Assembly: GCA_937894465.1 (NCBI GenBank) | Contig: CALCRE010000052.1 | Span: 1-14,384 of the forward strand | DNA: 14,384 nucleotides | Direction of reading: 5' to 3' | Source: an uncultured Clostridia bacterium | GTDB lineage: Bacteria > Bacillota > Clostridia > JAAYHZ01 | In this document: piece after piece, positions 1 to 6,696 of the stretch | How the letters are laid out: every line of letters starts with the position of its first letter | How positions within the stretch are numbered: the stretch's first letter is position 1 | Notes under the pieces: generated by a model | Seen by the model: only the letters and a program-made list of their open reading frames with translations | Databases searched by the model: none | Told to the model about the DNA's origin: nothing | Position numbers and translations under genes: made by a program

Positions 1-46
1 TTCCTCCCACCGCCTAAAGGTGATGGGTTTCCGTGCCTAGTATTAT
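1..46. mobile_element. Possible terminal hairpin region of an IS200/IS605-type element
   Basis: Positions 7-28 fold into an imperfect 9-bp stem (CCCACCGCC against GGTGATGGG, with one mismatch and one G-U pair) around a TAAA loop. It is followed by TTTCCGTGCC. Subterminal imperfect hairpins of this kind mark the ends of IS200/IS605 elements and their TnpB guide-RNA scaffolds, and this one looks familiar from such elements. No transposase or tnpB sequence is inside the window, so the assignment rests on a short stretch. It could instead be a simple terminator-like hairpin of an upstream gene. Confidence 0.4.
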
Positions 47-1189
47 ATGAAAACAGTAAGTCAAAATGAAAAAGGCCAAAAAATCATTACATTTACATTT
101 AATCAATATAACACGGTGGTAATGATGATTTTTTGCAGCCTTTATCCTTTTGTGTTAGCGGTTACAACACTTACAAGGCTGGATATCGGCAAACCTTTAT
201 ACTTAATACCCATTCTGTTGTTTATTACGGCACGCTTTTTGACACATTTAGACGAAACGGACGATGAAGGAAAATTTGCGATAAAAATAAAGGGCGTGAT
301 CATTCCGGTCAAGTATCTTTCCTATCCGTTGCCTTTTGTATTCATGTTGGTAAACTTCAAGGCTTATACATTAAGAAGCCCGTTGATTTTTTTGATTGAT
401 TGGGTTGTTTTGACTCTCTTTTATAGTATCAGCTTGGTTTCCAAAAAGAATGCACTCTCCATGATGAAAATAGTCTTGTTCTTGTTCGGTTTGATTTTAG
501 GAGGAGCCGGTTTTTATGGTTCATTCCTTATCTCAACGGATTTGGCGACAACATTATCATTTCTTTGTTTGATGACCTACGGTGTGGGCATGTTATTGAT
601 CGCTGCAGGCCAAATCAGTATCAATTCATCAGCTGTAAAGGAAATGGTGGAGAAATTTCTACGTTTTGTACGAAATATTTTACGACAAATATTTCGTATT
701 GTTTCACCGAAACAAAATTTCTACCGGATCATGAACTTTTTTACTAAGAAAAATCAGAAAACCAATATTGCATATGATGATATCTTGGAGGATATCGGTC
801 AAAATCAATTGATGGAAGATGCGGACAATGATCACCCGAAGTATTATTTTAAAAACATAAGAAAGTTCATTGATTTGATGCTGAAGATACGATATTCATA
901 TGGCTTTGTGGTGTCTTCTCTTACCGAATGCGGTATCCAAGTGGATGACACTGAAACTGCAATTCAGTTACAATGCAGATTGAAAAAAGAATTCGATGAG
1001 ACCGACGACCATTATGTATTTAATGAGCAGTTTTCCCAATTGACGTCCACCTATGAAGTTGTTCGGTATGCCGAGAGATTGCCTGATCCGGCCGAGTACG
1101 CTGACATTGAAAACGATGTAAAAAATACGGTAAGACTGGCAAAGTCCATCGTGAAAAAGCAAATAAGGAGTAAAGAAAATAAAAAATAA
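47..1189 (+). CDS. Six-helix membrane protein with DUF4129-like C-terminal domain
   Basis: This 380-residue protein has about six hydrophobic segments (roughly residues 25-43, 50-66, 87-103, 112-131, 139-161 and 167-188), a basic linker, and a soluble C-terminal region. Residues about 265-375 resemble DUF4129: an R-x-Y-x-x-G helix, then L-T-x-x-Y-E-V-V-R-Y-A-E-R-x-P. That domain usually ends membrane transglutaminase-like proteins encoded beside MoxR ATPase and DUF58 genes. No transglutaminase domain is present here, and the neighbours that would test the link lie left of the window. There is no convincing ribosome binding site: the only purine run, AAAGGTGATGGG, ends about 18 bases before the ATG. 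An in-frame TAG lies at 38-40. The start may therefore have been created by a mobile-element junction, with a little of the original N-terminus lost. Function is unknown; the domain call is moderately sure. Confidence 0.7.
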   Translation: MKTVSQNEKGQKIITFTFNQYNTVVMMIFCSLYPFVLAVTTLTRLDIGKPLYLIPILLFITARFLTHLDETDDEGKFAIKIKGVIIPVKYLSYPLPFVFMLVNFKAYTLRSPLIFLIDWVVLTLFYSISLVSKKNALSMMKIVLFLFGLILGGAGFYGSFLISTDLATTLSFLCLMTYGVGMLLIAAGQISINSSAVKEMVEKFLRFVRNILRQIFRIVSPKQNFYRIMNFFTKKNQKTNIAYDDILEDIGQNQLMEDADNDHPKYYFKNIRKFIDLMLKIRYSYGFVVSSLTECGIQVDDTETAIQLQCRLKKEFDETDDHYVFNEQFSQLTSTYEVVRYAERLPDPAEYADIENDVKNTVRLAKSIVKKQIRSKENKK

Positions 1190-1224
1190 TGATCAATTTC
1201 TTTAGATTATGTGTTGATATAGTG

Positions 1225-1253
1225 TTGACAAGAAGCAATTTTATCGCTATGAT
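1225..1253 (+). promoter_or_regulatory. Sigma-A type promoter of the HAD-GNAT operon
   Basis: A perfect -35 TTGACA (1225-1230) is separated by 17 bases from TATGAT (1248-1253), one mismatch from the -10 consensus. A 7-bp inverted repeat (TTTTATC 1239-1245, GATAAAA 1251-1257) overlaps the -10 box and could be an operator. Transcription would start near 1260, giving an untranslated leader of about 220 bases before the gene at 1479. Confidence 0.7.
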
Positions 1254-1346
1254 AAAAGTATAATTTATTTGATTATTTATTTGGTGTGTGAATTTGATAT
1301 AGTATCATTTTCTGTTTGATAAAATTAAGTACGACAATCCATTCAT

Positions 1347-1431
1347 CACCTTCCGTTTGGTATTTTGGCAGGCGGTTTTATACCTTTACTGCTCAACTGT
1401 TTTCCATGTACTTGCGGAAGGTGCTTTTTAT
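1347..1431 (+). promoter_or_regulatory. Structured leader with terminator-like closing stem
   Basis: CACCTTCCG (1347-1355) pairs perfectly with CGGAAGGTG (1415-1423), extended by one wobble pair. The closing arm runs straight into CTTTTTAT (1424-1431), as an intrinsic terminator would. The roughly 58-base interior holds a second hairpin, GGTAT (1359-1363) with ATACC (1380-1384). It lies in the leader between the promoter and the ribosome binding site of the HAD gene, so it may be an attenuator or riboswitch-like element. I do not recognise it as a known riboswitch class. The long interior loop makes it a weak simple terminator. The rest of the 1190-1478 gap holds nothing else I can assign. 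Confidence 0.4.
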
Positions 1432-1478
1432 CTACAATAATATGTATGTCAACCATGAAGTAAAAGAGGCTAAACCAT

Positions 1479-2372
1479 ATGGTAATATCAAAAAAAACGA
1501 TCATGAATCCGGGGGACAACAATAAAATACTGGTGATCTCGGATTTGGACGGCACATTGTTAAATGACAGAAAAGAAATTACAGAATATACTCAAAATGT
1601 TTTGAACCGACTCATTGAACAAGGATTGTTTTTTAGTGTAGCTACAGCCCGTACCGCTGCAACTGTCAGTAAGCTGATTGAAAAAATTCATGTCAATGTT
1701 CCGATAGTACTGATGAACGGTGTATGCATATATGATCTTCAAAATAGAAAGTATGTGAATATTGAAGTGATGGACAAACAATCCGCAAAGAACTTGATCC
1801 TGTTGATACGGGAGTTTGGTCTATCCGGCTTTCTGTATACCATACAAGACCACATATTAAATACATTTTATCAAAATACCGATTCCCCTCACGCAGTAGA
1901 ATTTATAAAAGAACGAGTTGAAGGCTTCGGAAAAGTTTTTACAAAGGTCAACAATTTTTCAGATTGTTTGAAACAAAGCCCTGTCTATTATTCCGTTGCG
2001 GATACCGAAGAAAAACTAAAAAAAGCATGTGATAAAATTCGTATGATCAAAGGCTTGCGGTGTGAATTTTATCGGGACACGTATCATGACGGTTTTTGGT
2101 ATCTTGAAGTATGCTCGGAAAAGGCATCGAAATACAATGCAGTTGAGTTTTTACGAAATCAATATGGTTTTGATCAGATTTATGGATTTGGTGACAATTT
2201 AAATGATTTATCATTGTTTGAAGCTTGTGACAGAAGCTTTGCAGTCATGAACGCAAAGAGTGAGGTAAAAGAGAAAGCTAGTGAAGTCATTAGGAGCAAT
2301 GATGAGGACGGAGTGGCTAGGTGTTTGATAGAAATACCGGGGATGGAAAAGGACGGAGGTAGATGGATATGA
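1479..2372 (+). CDS. Cof-type HAD-IIB family phosphatase
   Basis: This cytosolic 297-residue protein is a haloacid-dehalogenase-superfamily hydrolase of the Cof/YidA type. It removes phosphate from small phosphorylated metabolites through an aspartyl-phosphate intermediate with Mg2+. Motif I is D22-L-D24-G-T-L; motif II is in the A-T-A-R-T stretch near residue 57; motif III is the lysine in S-K-Y-N-A-V (about K218); motif IV is G-D239-N-L-N-D243. The spacing between motifs leaves room for the C2B cap of the IIB subclass, and the length fits the family. AAAGAGG at 1463-1469 lies 9 bases before the chosen ATG. A second ATG eight codons on has no such site. It is the first gene of a two-gene unit behind the promoter at 1225. 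The substrate cannot be predicted because these enzymes are promiscuous. Confidence 0.9.
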   Translation: MVISKKTIMNPGDNNKILVISDLDGTLLNDRKEITEYTQNVLNRLIEQGLFFSVATARTAATVSKLIEKIHVNVPIVLMNGVCIYDLQNRKYVNIEVMDKQSAKNLILLIREFGLSGFLYTIQDHILNTFYQNTDSPHAVEFIKERVEGFGKVFTKVNNFSDCLKQSPVYYSVADTEEKLKKACDKIRMIKGLRCEFYRDTYHDGFWYLEVCSEKASKYNAVEFLRNQYGFDQIYGFGDNLNDLSLFEACDRSFAVMNAKSEVKEKASEVIRSNDEDGVARCLIEIPGMEKDGGRWI

Positions 2373-3151
2373 TATTGCGTCTTGAAAGACCGGAAGACTA
2401 CCGAACTGTTGAGGAGCTGACTAGGGATGCTTTTTGGAAAAACAGCAGGCATATGTGTGATGAACATTTGCTTGTAAACAGGCTTCGCAATGTTTCTTCA
2501 TTTGTCAAAGAACTTGATTATGTTGCTGAAATGAACGGAAAAATTGTAGGTCATATCATATACACAAAAAGCAAGGTTGAAGATGGTTCGGGAAAAGGAT
2601 ATGAGTTATTAACATTCGGACCTTTGAGCGTATCTCCGGAATATCAAAATACCGGAATCGGTAAGGCCTTGATGTTGAAAACATTTGAAGAAGCGAGGAA
2701 ACTAAGGTATCGAGCCGTCATCATATTTGGCCATCCCGACTATTATCCTAGAGTAGGATTTCGACCTGCGTCTGAATTTGGCATCACAACGGCTGACGGG
2801 AAAAACTTTGATGCTTTCATGGCTCTTCCGTTGTATCCCGGTGCTCTTGACGGAATCACCGGTCGGTTTTTTTTTGATCCGGTATATGATAACCTTGATG
2901 AAGAAGATGTTTTGGAGTTTGAAAATACTTTCCCGCATAAAGAACCTTTTGTCCCTTTATCCGTCTCCTTATTGCTTGCTCACTTAAAGCCGGAAGCAAG
3001 GATAGCCATTGAAGGATTGCGTATAAAACACCTTGATGTAATGAGCCATAAAAGTGAAGCTGAACTATCAGCACTCCCCGGAATGGACGCACAATCCATT
3101 GACATTGTTCGAAAGGTTTTAGCTGAGTATGGATACCGGTGGGGACGGTAA
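2369..3151 (+). CDS. GNAT N-acetyltransferase (YhbS-like) with alpha-CTD-like tail
   Basis: Residues 1 to about 165 form a GNAT fold of the YhbS type. The acetyl-CoA pyrophosphate loop is seen as S-P-E-Y-Q-N-T-G-I-G-K-A-L, followed by the typical F-G-H-P-x-Y-Y-P-R-V-G-F-R-P stretch. About 95 further residues follow. The last 60 (L-K-P-E-A-R-I-A-I-E-G-L through L-P-G-M-D to V-L-A-E-Y-G-Y) resemble the helix-hairpin-helix C-terminal domain of RNA polymerase alpha. The start is placed at ATG 2369, eight bases after GGAGGT (2355-2360). The upstream in-frame ATG at 2363 is only two bases from that site and too close. The chosen ATG overlaps the HAD stop as ATGA, so the two genes are translationally coupled. 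It should transfer an acetyl group to an amine of a small molecule or protein; the acceptor is unknown. Confidence 0.88.
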   Translation: MILRLERPEDYRTVEELTRDAFWKNSRHMCDEHLLVNRLRNVSSFVKELDYVAEMNGKIVGHIIYTKSKVEDGSGKGYELLTFGPLSVSPEYQNTGIGKALMLKTFEEARKLRYRAVIIFGHPDYYPRVGFRPASEFGITTADGKNFDAFMALPLYPGALDGITGRFFFDPVYDNLDEEDVLEFENTFPHKEPFVPLSVSLLLAHLKPEARIAIEGLRIKHLDVMSHKSEAELSALPGMDAQSIDIVRKVLAEYGYRWGR

Positions 3152-3164
3152 GATTAGAAAAGAA

Positions 3165-3206
3165 AAATACCACCTATGATATCAAAAGATTTTAGGCGGT
3201 ATTTTT
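3165..3206. terminator. Bidirectional Rho-independent terminator
   Basis: AAATACCACCT (3165-3175) pairs with AGGCGGTATTT (3194-3204) over 11 positions with one mismatch. The run is followed by T residues on the plus strand, and read from the other side by a T-rich run (TTTTTCTTTTCT). It sits between the convergent acetyltransferase and aminotransferase genes and can end both transcripts. Confidence 0.85.
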
Positions 3207-3254
3207 ATGTGAATTTTAATTTAAAATGATTTTCTTTAATAAATTTTTATTTGA

Positions 3255-4439
3255 TTACAGAACTTCTTTCGCCAGCTTTTCAAATGCAGGCAAAGATCGC
3301 TCGATCATATCGTAATCAAGACAGTAGGTTAATCTTACATATCCGCTACATCCGAAACCGGATCCGGGAACCAATATCAAATTATATTTTTGAGCTGTCT
3401 TCACAAAAGCCACATCATCCGGTGTGGGTGTTTCCGGGAATAAATAGAAAGCACCTTCCGGCTTGATGCATTTGAAACCGAACCCGGTGATGGCGTTATA
3501 TAATAAATCCCGTCTCTTTTGATAATATCCCACATCGATGGATTCGTTGATGCAGTTAATGACAATGTGTTGCCCGATTGCCGGTGCATTCACATATCCT
3601 AAGGTTCTATTGCAGAATATGAGGGCATCCATTAATAATCCGACTTGATCGATATCATTTGATAGCGCTACATAACCGATCCGCTCTCCCGGTACCGCCA
3701 AAGATTTACTGAAAGAATTCACCGATATTGCATTTTTAAAATGATTGAAAACAGAAGGAACCTTCTTGTTGTCGTAAACAATTTTTACGTAGGGCTCATC
3801 TGCTATCACATAAATTTGTGTCCCGTACTTCTTTTCTGCTTGGGTTAGGACGTCATTCATGGCTTTTAAGGTTTCCTCCTTGTATAGAACACCGGTGGGA
3901 TTGTTGGGTGAATTATACATGATGGCTTTTGTCTTTTCATTGATTAATGATTCAAGCTTGGTCAAATCCGGCATGAATGTGTCGTGATTGGTGTCGCAAA
4001 CCACAAGCTTACCACCGTGGTTTTCCACGTAAAATCCGTATTCTACAAAATATGGTGAAAATACAATGACTTCTTCACCCGGGTTCAACAAAGATTTGAA
4101 TAACGCATTCAAAGCCCCTCCAGCACCGCATGTCATGATCACATTAGAAGAAGGGATCGGCTTTATAGTATCTTTGGACAAGCTTTTTGCAACAGCTTCT
4201 CTTGCAGCGGGATAACCTGCATTGCTCATATAGCGGAAATAACCGCCTTCTTTTTGATTTCCGATTTTAATCAATGTGTCTTTTACGGATTGGGGAGGTT
4301 CTATGACCGGATTACCCAAACTGAAATCAAAAACATTTTCAGCACCAAATTTTGCCCTGAGTTTTTCTCCTTCTTCGAACATGGAACGAATAAAAGATGA
4401 CCGGGATAGATTTTGAACGATTTTATCAGAAAACATCAT
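3255..4439 (-). CDS. Class I/II PLP-dependent aminotransferase
   Basis: This cytosolic fold-type I aminotransferase transfers an amino group between an amino acid and a 2-oxo acid using pyridoxal phosphate. Visible landmarks, numbered from the GTG that opens the frame at 4445, are S-L-G-N-P (42-46), N182-P-T-G, D216-E-P-Y219 (pyridine nitrogen contact), the Schiff-base lysine K247 in S-F-S-K-S-L-A, and R255 in P-G-E-R-I-G-Y. The C-terminal G-Y-V-R-L arginine probably binds the substrate carboxylate. The GTG at 4445 lies inside the ribosome binding site AAGGTGA, so I place the start at ATG 4439; the adjacent ATG at 4436 is equally possible. It resembles aspartate/aromatic-type enzymes, but substrate specificity cannot be read off. 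Before the insertion sequence arrived, the gene was divergent from the amidohydrolase operon and may have shared its pathway. Confidence 0.9.
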   Translation of the reverse strand: MMFSDKIVQNLSRSSFIRSMFEEGEKLRAKFGAENVFDFSLGNPVIEPPQSVKDTLIKIGNQKEGGYFRYMSNAGYPAAREAVAKSLSKDTIKPIPSSNVIMTCGAGGALNALFKSLLNPGEEVIVFSPYFVEYGFYVENHGGKLVVCDTNHDTFMPDLTKLESLINEKTKAIMYNSPNNPTGVLYKEETLKAMNDVLTQAEKKYGTQIYVIADEPYVKIVYDNKKVPSVFNHFKNAISVNSFSKSLAVPGERIGYVALSNDIDQVGLLMDALIFCNRTLGYVNAPAIGQHIVINCINESIDVGYYQKRRDLLYNAITGFGFKCIKPEGAFYLFPETPTPDDVAFVKTAQKYNLILVPGSGFGCSGYVRLTYCLDYDMIERSLPAFEKLAKEVL

Positions 4440-4449
4440 ATTCACCTTA

Positions 4450-4470
4450 CTAAAAACACATCTTCTTCAT
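4450..4470 (-). CDS. Possible six-residue leader peptide before the aminotransferase
   Basis: On the minus strand a mini-frame M-K-K-M-C-F-stop has its own AAAGGAAAG site a few bases upstream. It ends just before the AAGGTGA site of the aminotransferase. Its stop is close enough for translation coupling or attenuation. Frames this short arise easily by chance, so this is a suggestion only. Confidence 0.2.
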   Translation of the reverse strand: MKKMCF

Positions 4471-4514
4471 GCGTCTTTCCTTTCAAAATATTAGAACATT
4501 CATTTTTATGATAT

Positions 4515-4543
4515 AGTTTACTCCAATACTAGGAAATTAGCAA
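4515..4543 (-). promoter_or_regulatory. Candidate promoter of the aminotransferase gene
   Basis: On the minus strand TTGCTA (4543-4538) and TAAACT (4520-4515) are separated by 17 bases, each matching four of six consensus positions. The -35 edge is only about 8 bases from the target duplication of the insertion sequence, so the insertion spared the core promoter but displaced anything further upstream. Confidence 0.3.
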
Positions 4544-4550
4544 ACAAAAA

Positions 4551-4559
4551 AGTAATGTT
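4551..4559. repeat. Target-site duplication, left copy (AGTAATGTT)
   Basis: AGTAATGTT here and at 6719-6727 exactly flank the two inverted-repeat ends of the insertion sequence. A 9-bp duplication is what I recall as usual for the ISLre2 family. The match runs three bases further (GAT) because the element's left end and the right flank both begin GAT. Confidence 0.85.
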
Positions 4560-4581
4560 GATAGCGTCAATTTACTTTCGG
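4560..4581 (+). repeat. ISLre2 left terminal inverted repeat
   Basis: This begins GATAGCGTCAA and ends TTTACTTTCGG. The reverse complement of the right end begins GCTAGCGTAAA and ends GTTACTTTCGG. Three mismatches fall at positions 2, 9 and 12. Confidence 0.85.
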
Positions 4582-4962
4582 AAATGAAAGGTGAGAGTTC
4601 ACCCCATGATTAGATTTAATTACTATCCGTATCATATATCATTTCCGTTAATTTTTCTATTCTTTTTTCATATTTACACCTAATCTCACCTAATCCTCTA
4701 AATATATAAGTACTTTATTTCCCATTAAGCCGCCCCAGGCTATGGGATCCACCATTCCGGCCAAAGTGATCCGGTATCTCGCATTTATTCCACGGCTCTC
4801 TAGACAGCCTCCATCGGCATGTTTTCAGGCATTACGGGCATACCCATGCTGAACAAGGAAGCAGAGCTCTGGAGAATGGATAATGCCCGGTGTTATAGCC
4901 TAACATACCTCCTCATTTTCAAGAGACTTTACGCGGCATAAACGCTGATTGGTTCTTCCGAT

Positions 4963-5004
4963 CGGCGAGGTGGCTTCCCGCCATACCATATCGTGGTTTC
5001 GCCG
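4963..5004. other. Three-way inverted-repeat structure in the IS tail
   Basis: CGGCGA (4963-4968) pairs with TCGCCG (4999-5004). Between them lie two short hairpins: GGC (4972-4974) with GCC (4980-4982), and ACCA (4985-4988) with TGGT (4994-4997). The arrangement is compact enough to fold as RNA from either strand. No known family is recognised. Confidence 0.35.
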
Positions 5005-5017
5005 TAACAGAACATTC

Positions 5018-5032
5018 AATTCAGGTTGCTTA
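5018..5032. repeat. 15-bp direct repeat, distal copy
   Basis: AATTCAGGTTGCTTA here matches AATTCAGGCTGCTTA at 5105-5119 with one mismatch. The second copy covers the transposase stop codon. The pair suggests a small duplication or an insertion of about 87 bp just behind the transposase gene. Confidence 0.6.
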
Positions 5033-5116
5033 AGTATTTAAACCGTGTTTTCAGTGGTAAAACAAACTTGCCCTATTCCTATTCATTTTTGCTGACAACA
5101 GGGTAATTCAGGCTGC

Positions 5117-6601
5117 TTATGCATCCCAGGCAAGATCGGTCAAATCCCTTAGCCACCTCATGCTGCTTTTCTCCAAACCGGGGATCTTAAGGTCAATATC
5201 CTCCGCATATTTCCAACTTGAGTTTCTTCTTTTCAGCTCCTGTATCATCTCTTCCTGTTTTTCACGCTTCTCATGTTTTAGCTTCTGCTTTTTTTGATAT
5301 TTCAGCAGATCGATAACCTTTCCTCCGTTCCATTTAAAAGCCCTGAGCTTTGCCATTTGGTCACAGCCTCGCTTACTCCATCCCATTGGTCTGCTGCTCA
5401 GTCTGGCTGACAAGACATGGCTTATTTGCCCTTCTATACAGTATGCCCAGCCACTTGTCTCTTCCATCCGCACTCTTATTCCATGCCAGTTGTTCAGAAA
5501 ATAATTTAACGCTACTTCGACTTCTTCCTTCTTGTTTTCATTTTCTGTGGCTCTAAGAATCTGCTCATATATGCGCTTCAATTCCTTCTTATCCAAACTG
5601 TTAAGCGCTTCCCAAATCCTGTTTTTTACCTCGTCAGCACTGTCGTAAAGATGCGCCACTGACTTGTTTACATATTTCGTCATATGAAATTTATCAAGAA
5701 CATATTTGCTGTTTTCTAAGTATTCGCATCCGGTTTTTATCCACTTGGCTCCGTCTCCCACTATAAATATTTTCTCAAGATAATTCGTATCGTACATCGT
5801 TTCTATGTAGTGGGCGACCTCCATCCAAAGCTTTTCGTTTCCCTTTCTTCCCTCATAAAGGCCGCAGAAATATCTTTTTCCGATCAACTTGTACCTAGGG
5901 TTCTTAGATGCTTCCCCTGATTCGTTGATAATATCCTCAAAAACGCAAACAAGCTTCGGCGTGATGGTATTTATCTTATACCCTCTTACATCTCGTTTTA
6001 GATCACCTTTTTCGTCCCAAAACTGTGCCGCTACATGATCTTCATCCGCTACGATATGAAGACATCTAATCTTCTTTCTTTCCTTAGGTTCCGGTAGTGG
6101 CATATCCACTTCGGTTTCATGCACCAGCTTTTTTATTGTTTCTTTGCTTGCAACTACTTCCTCGTCTATGCTTACATTCTCTCCGCCTTTGCGATAACTG
6201 CTTTCAATAGTTTCTTCCAACGCTCGTGCTGCCGCAGGTAATGTCATCTTTTGATGAGGATCGTATCCAAGCACTTGATCTAAAAGATATACATACTGGC
6301 CTGATCCCTTCACACAATATCCTGTACGACTATATTCAACGTCACCCATGACATCGGTTATGGTCTTCTTTTGGTTCCGATGTTCAATATTCCAATACTT
6401 CTTTCTCACTACACTTTCACGAATCGCATCATCCATTTCTTTATAAATTTCTGCTTGAAGCTTGGTTCCTAAAATCTTCATTTCTTTGAGGATACAAAGA
6501 GACAAATCGCTGGCATCCATTTTGCCGTTATAAATTCCTTCTTTAATTTTATTAATTTTGACCACACCAACATCGATAAAATGTTGTATACTGTTATACA
6601 T
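5117..6601 (-). CDS. ISLre2 family transposase (UPF0236)
   Basis: This 494-residue transposase catalyses cut-and-paste or copy-type movement of the surrounding element. Family signatures include H-I-V-A-D186-E-D-H-V-A-A-Q, I-V-G-D283-G-A-K-W, L-D-K-F-H-M-x-K-Y, and E390-G-Q-I-S-H-V-L-S-A-R-L-S-S-R-P-M-G-W-S. D186 (or D188), D283 and E390 are plausible DDE catalytic residues. This assignment is inferred from motif order, not proven. The length is normal for the family and the frame is undamaged, so it is likely active. The start ATG follows AGGTAGG by about 10 bases. It is read toward the aminotransferase gene, so read-through could raise that gene's expression. Confidence 0.95.
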   Translation of the reverse strand: MYNSIQHFIDVGVVKINKIKEGIYNGKMDASDLSLCILKEMKILGTKLQAEIYKEMDDAIRESVVRKKYWNIEHRNQKKTITDVMGDVEYSRTGYCVKGSGQYVYLLDQVLGYDPHQKMTLPAAARALEETIESSYRKGGENVSIDEEVVASKETIKKLVHETEVDMPLPEPKERKKIRCLHIVADEDHVAAQFWDEKGDLKRDVRGYKINTITPKLVCVFEDIINESGEASKNPRYKLIGKRYFCGLYEGRKGNEKLWMEVAHYIETMYDTNYLEKIFIVGDGAKWIKTGCEYLENSKYVLDKFHMTKYVNKSVAHLYDSADEVKNRIWEALNSLDKKELKRIYEQILRATENENKKEEVEVALNYFLNNWHGIRVRMEETSGWAYCIEGQISHVLSARLSSRPMGWSKRGCDQMAKLRAFKWNGGKVIDLLKYQKKQKLKHEKREKQEEMIQELKRRNSSWKYAEDIDLKIPGLEKSSMRWLRDLTDLAWDA

Positions 6602-6640
6602 AAGAGAGTACCTACCTTTTCGATTATTTTTGGTAATTTA

Positions 6641-6669
6641 ATCATATCAGATTTGGTGCTCTCTTTCTA
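6641..6669 (-). promoter_or_regulatory. Candidate extended -10 promoter of the transposase
   Basis: On the minus strand TAGAAA (6669-6664) and TATGAT (6646-6641) are 17 bases apart. The -10 is preceded by TGA, giving an extended -10 motif. It lies 40 bases upstream of the transposase start, inside the right end of the element. Confidence 0.5.
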
Positions 6670-6696
6670 ATTCTAGAATTTTTCACTCCTCATTAA

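Larger units (their letters stand above)
4604..5116. other. Non-coding tail of the ISLre2 element, origin unclear
   Basis: No open frame of meaningful length lies in this stretch downstream of the transposase stop. Positions 4604-4730 are AT-rich and plain. Positions 4731-5010 are richer in G and C and full of inverted repeats: GGCTAT 4738-4743 with ATAGCC 4895-4900, CGGGCAT 4835-4841 with ATGCCCG 4883-4889, a CAGAGCTCTG palindrome at 4862-4871, and a three-way arrangement at 4963-5004 closed by CGGCGA/TCGCCG. On the minus strand, GGATCACTTTGGCCGGAATG (4772-4753) and GGATCCCATAGCCTGGGGCG (4750-4731) look like tandem transposase-binding repeats of IS21-type ends. It may be a remnant of a second element nested in this one, or a structured RNA region. 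Confidence 0.4.

Noticed and set aside
1316..1525. 69-codon plus-strand frame before the HAD gene
   Set aside because: It has no ribosome binding site, overlaps the HAD start, and its sequence coincides with the structured leader. The three frames here look equally non-coding.
4590..4603. GGTGA/TCACC hairpin just inside the left IS end
   Set aside because: The stem is only five base pairs with no T run. It is too weak to call a terminator or a binding site.
4770..4805. Group II intron domain V in the IS tail
   Set aside because: The minus strand contains GAGCCGTG, but the complementary arm and GAAA-type loop of domain V are missing, and no reverse transcriptase is present.
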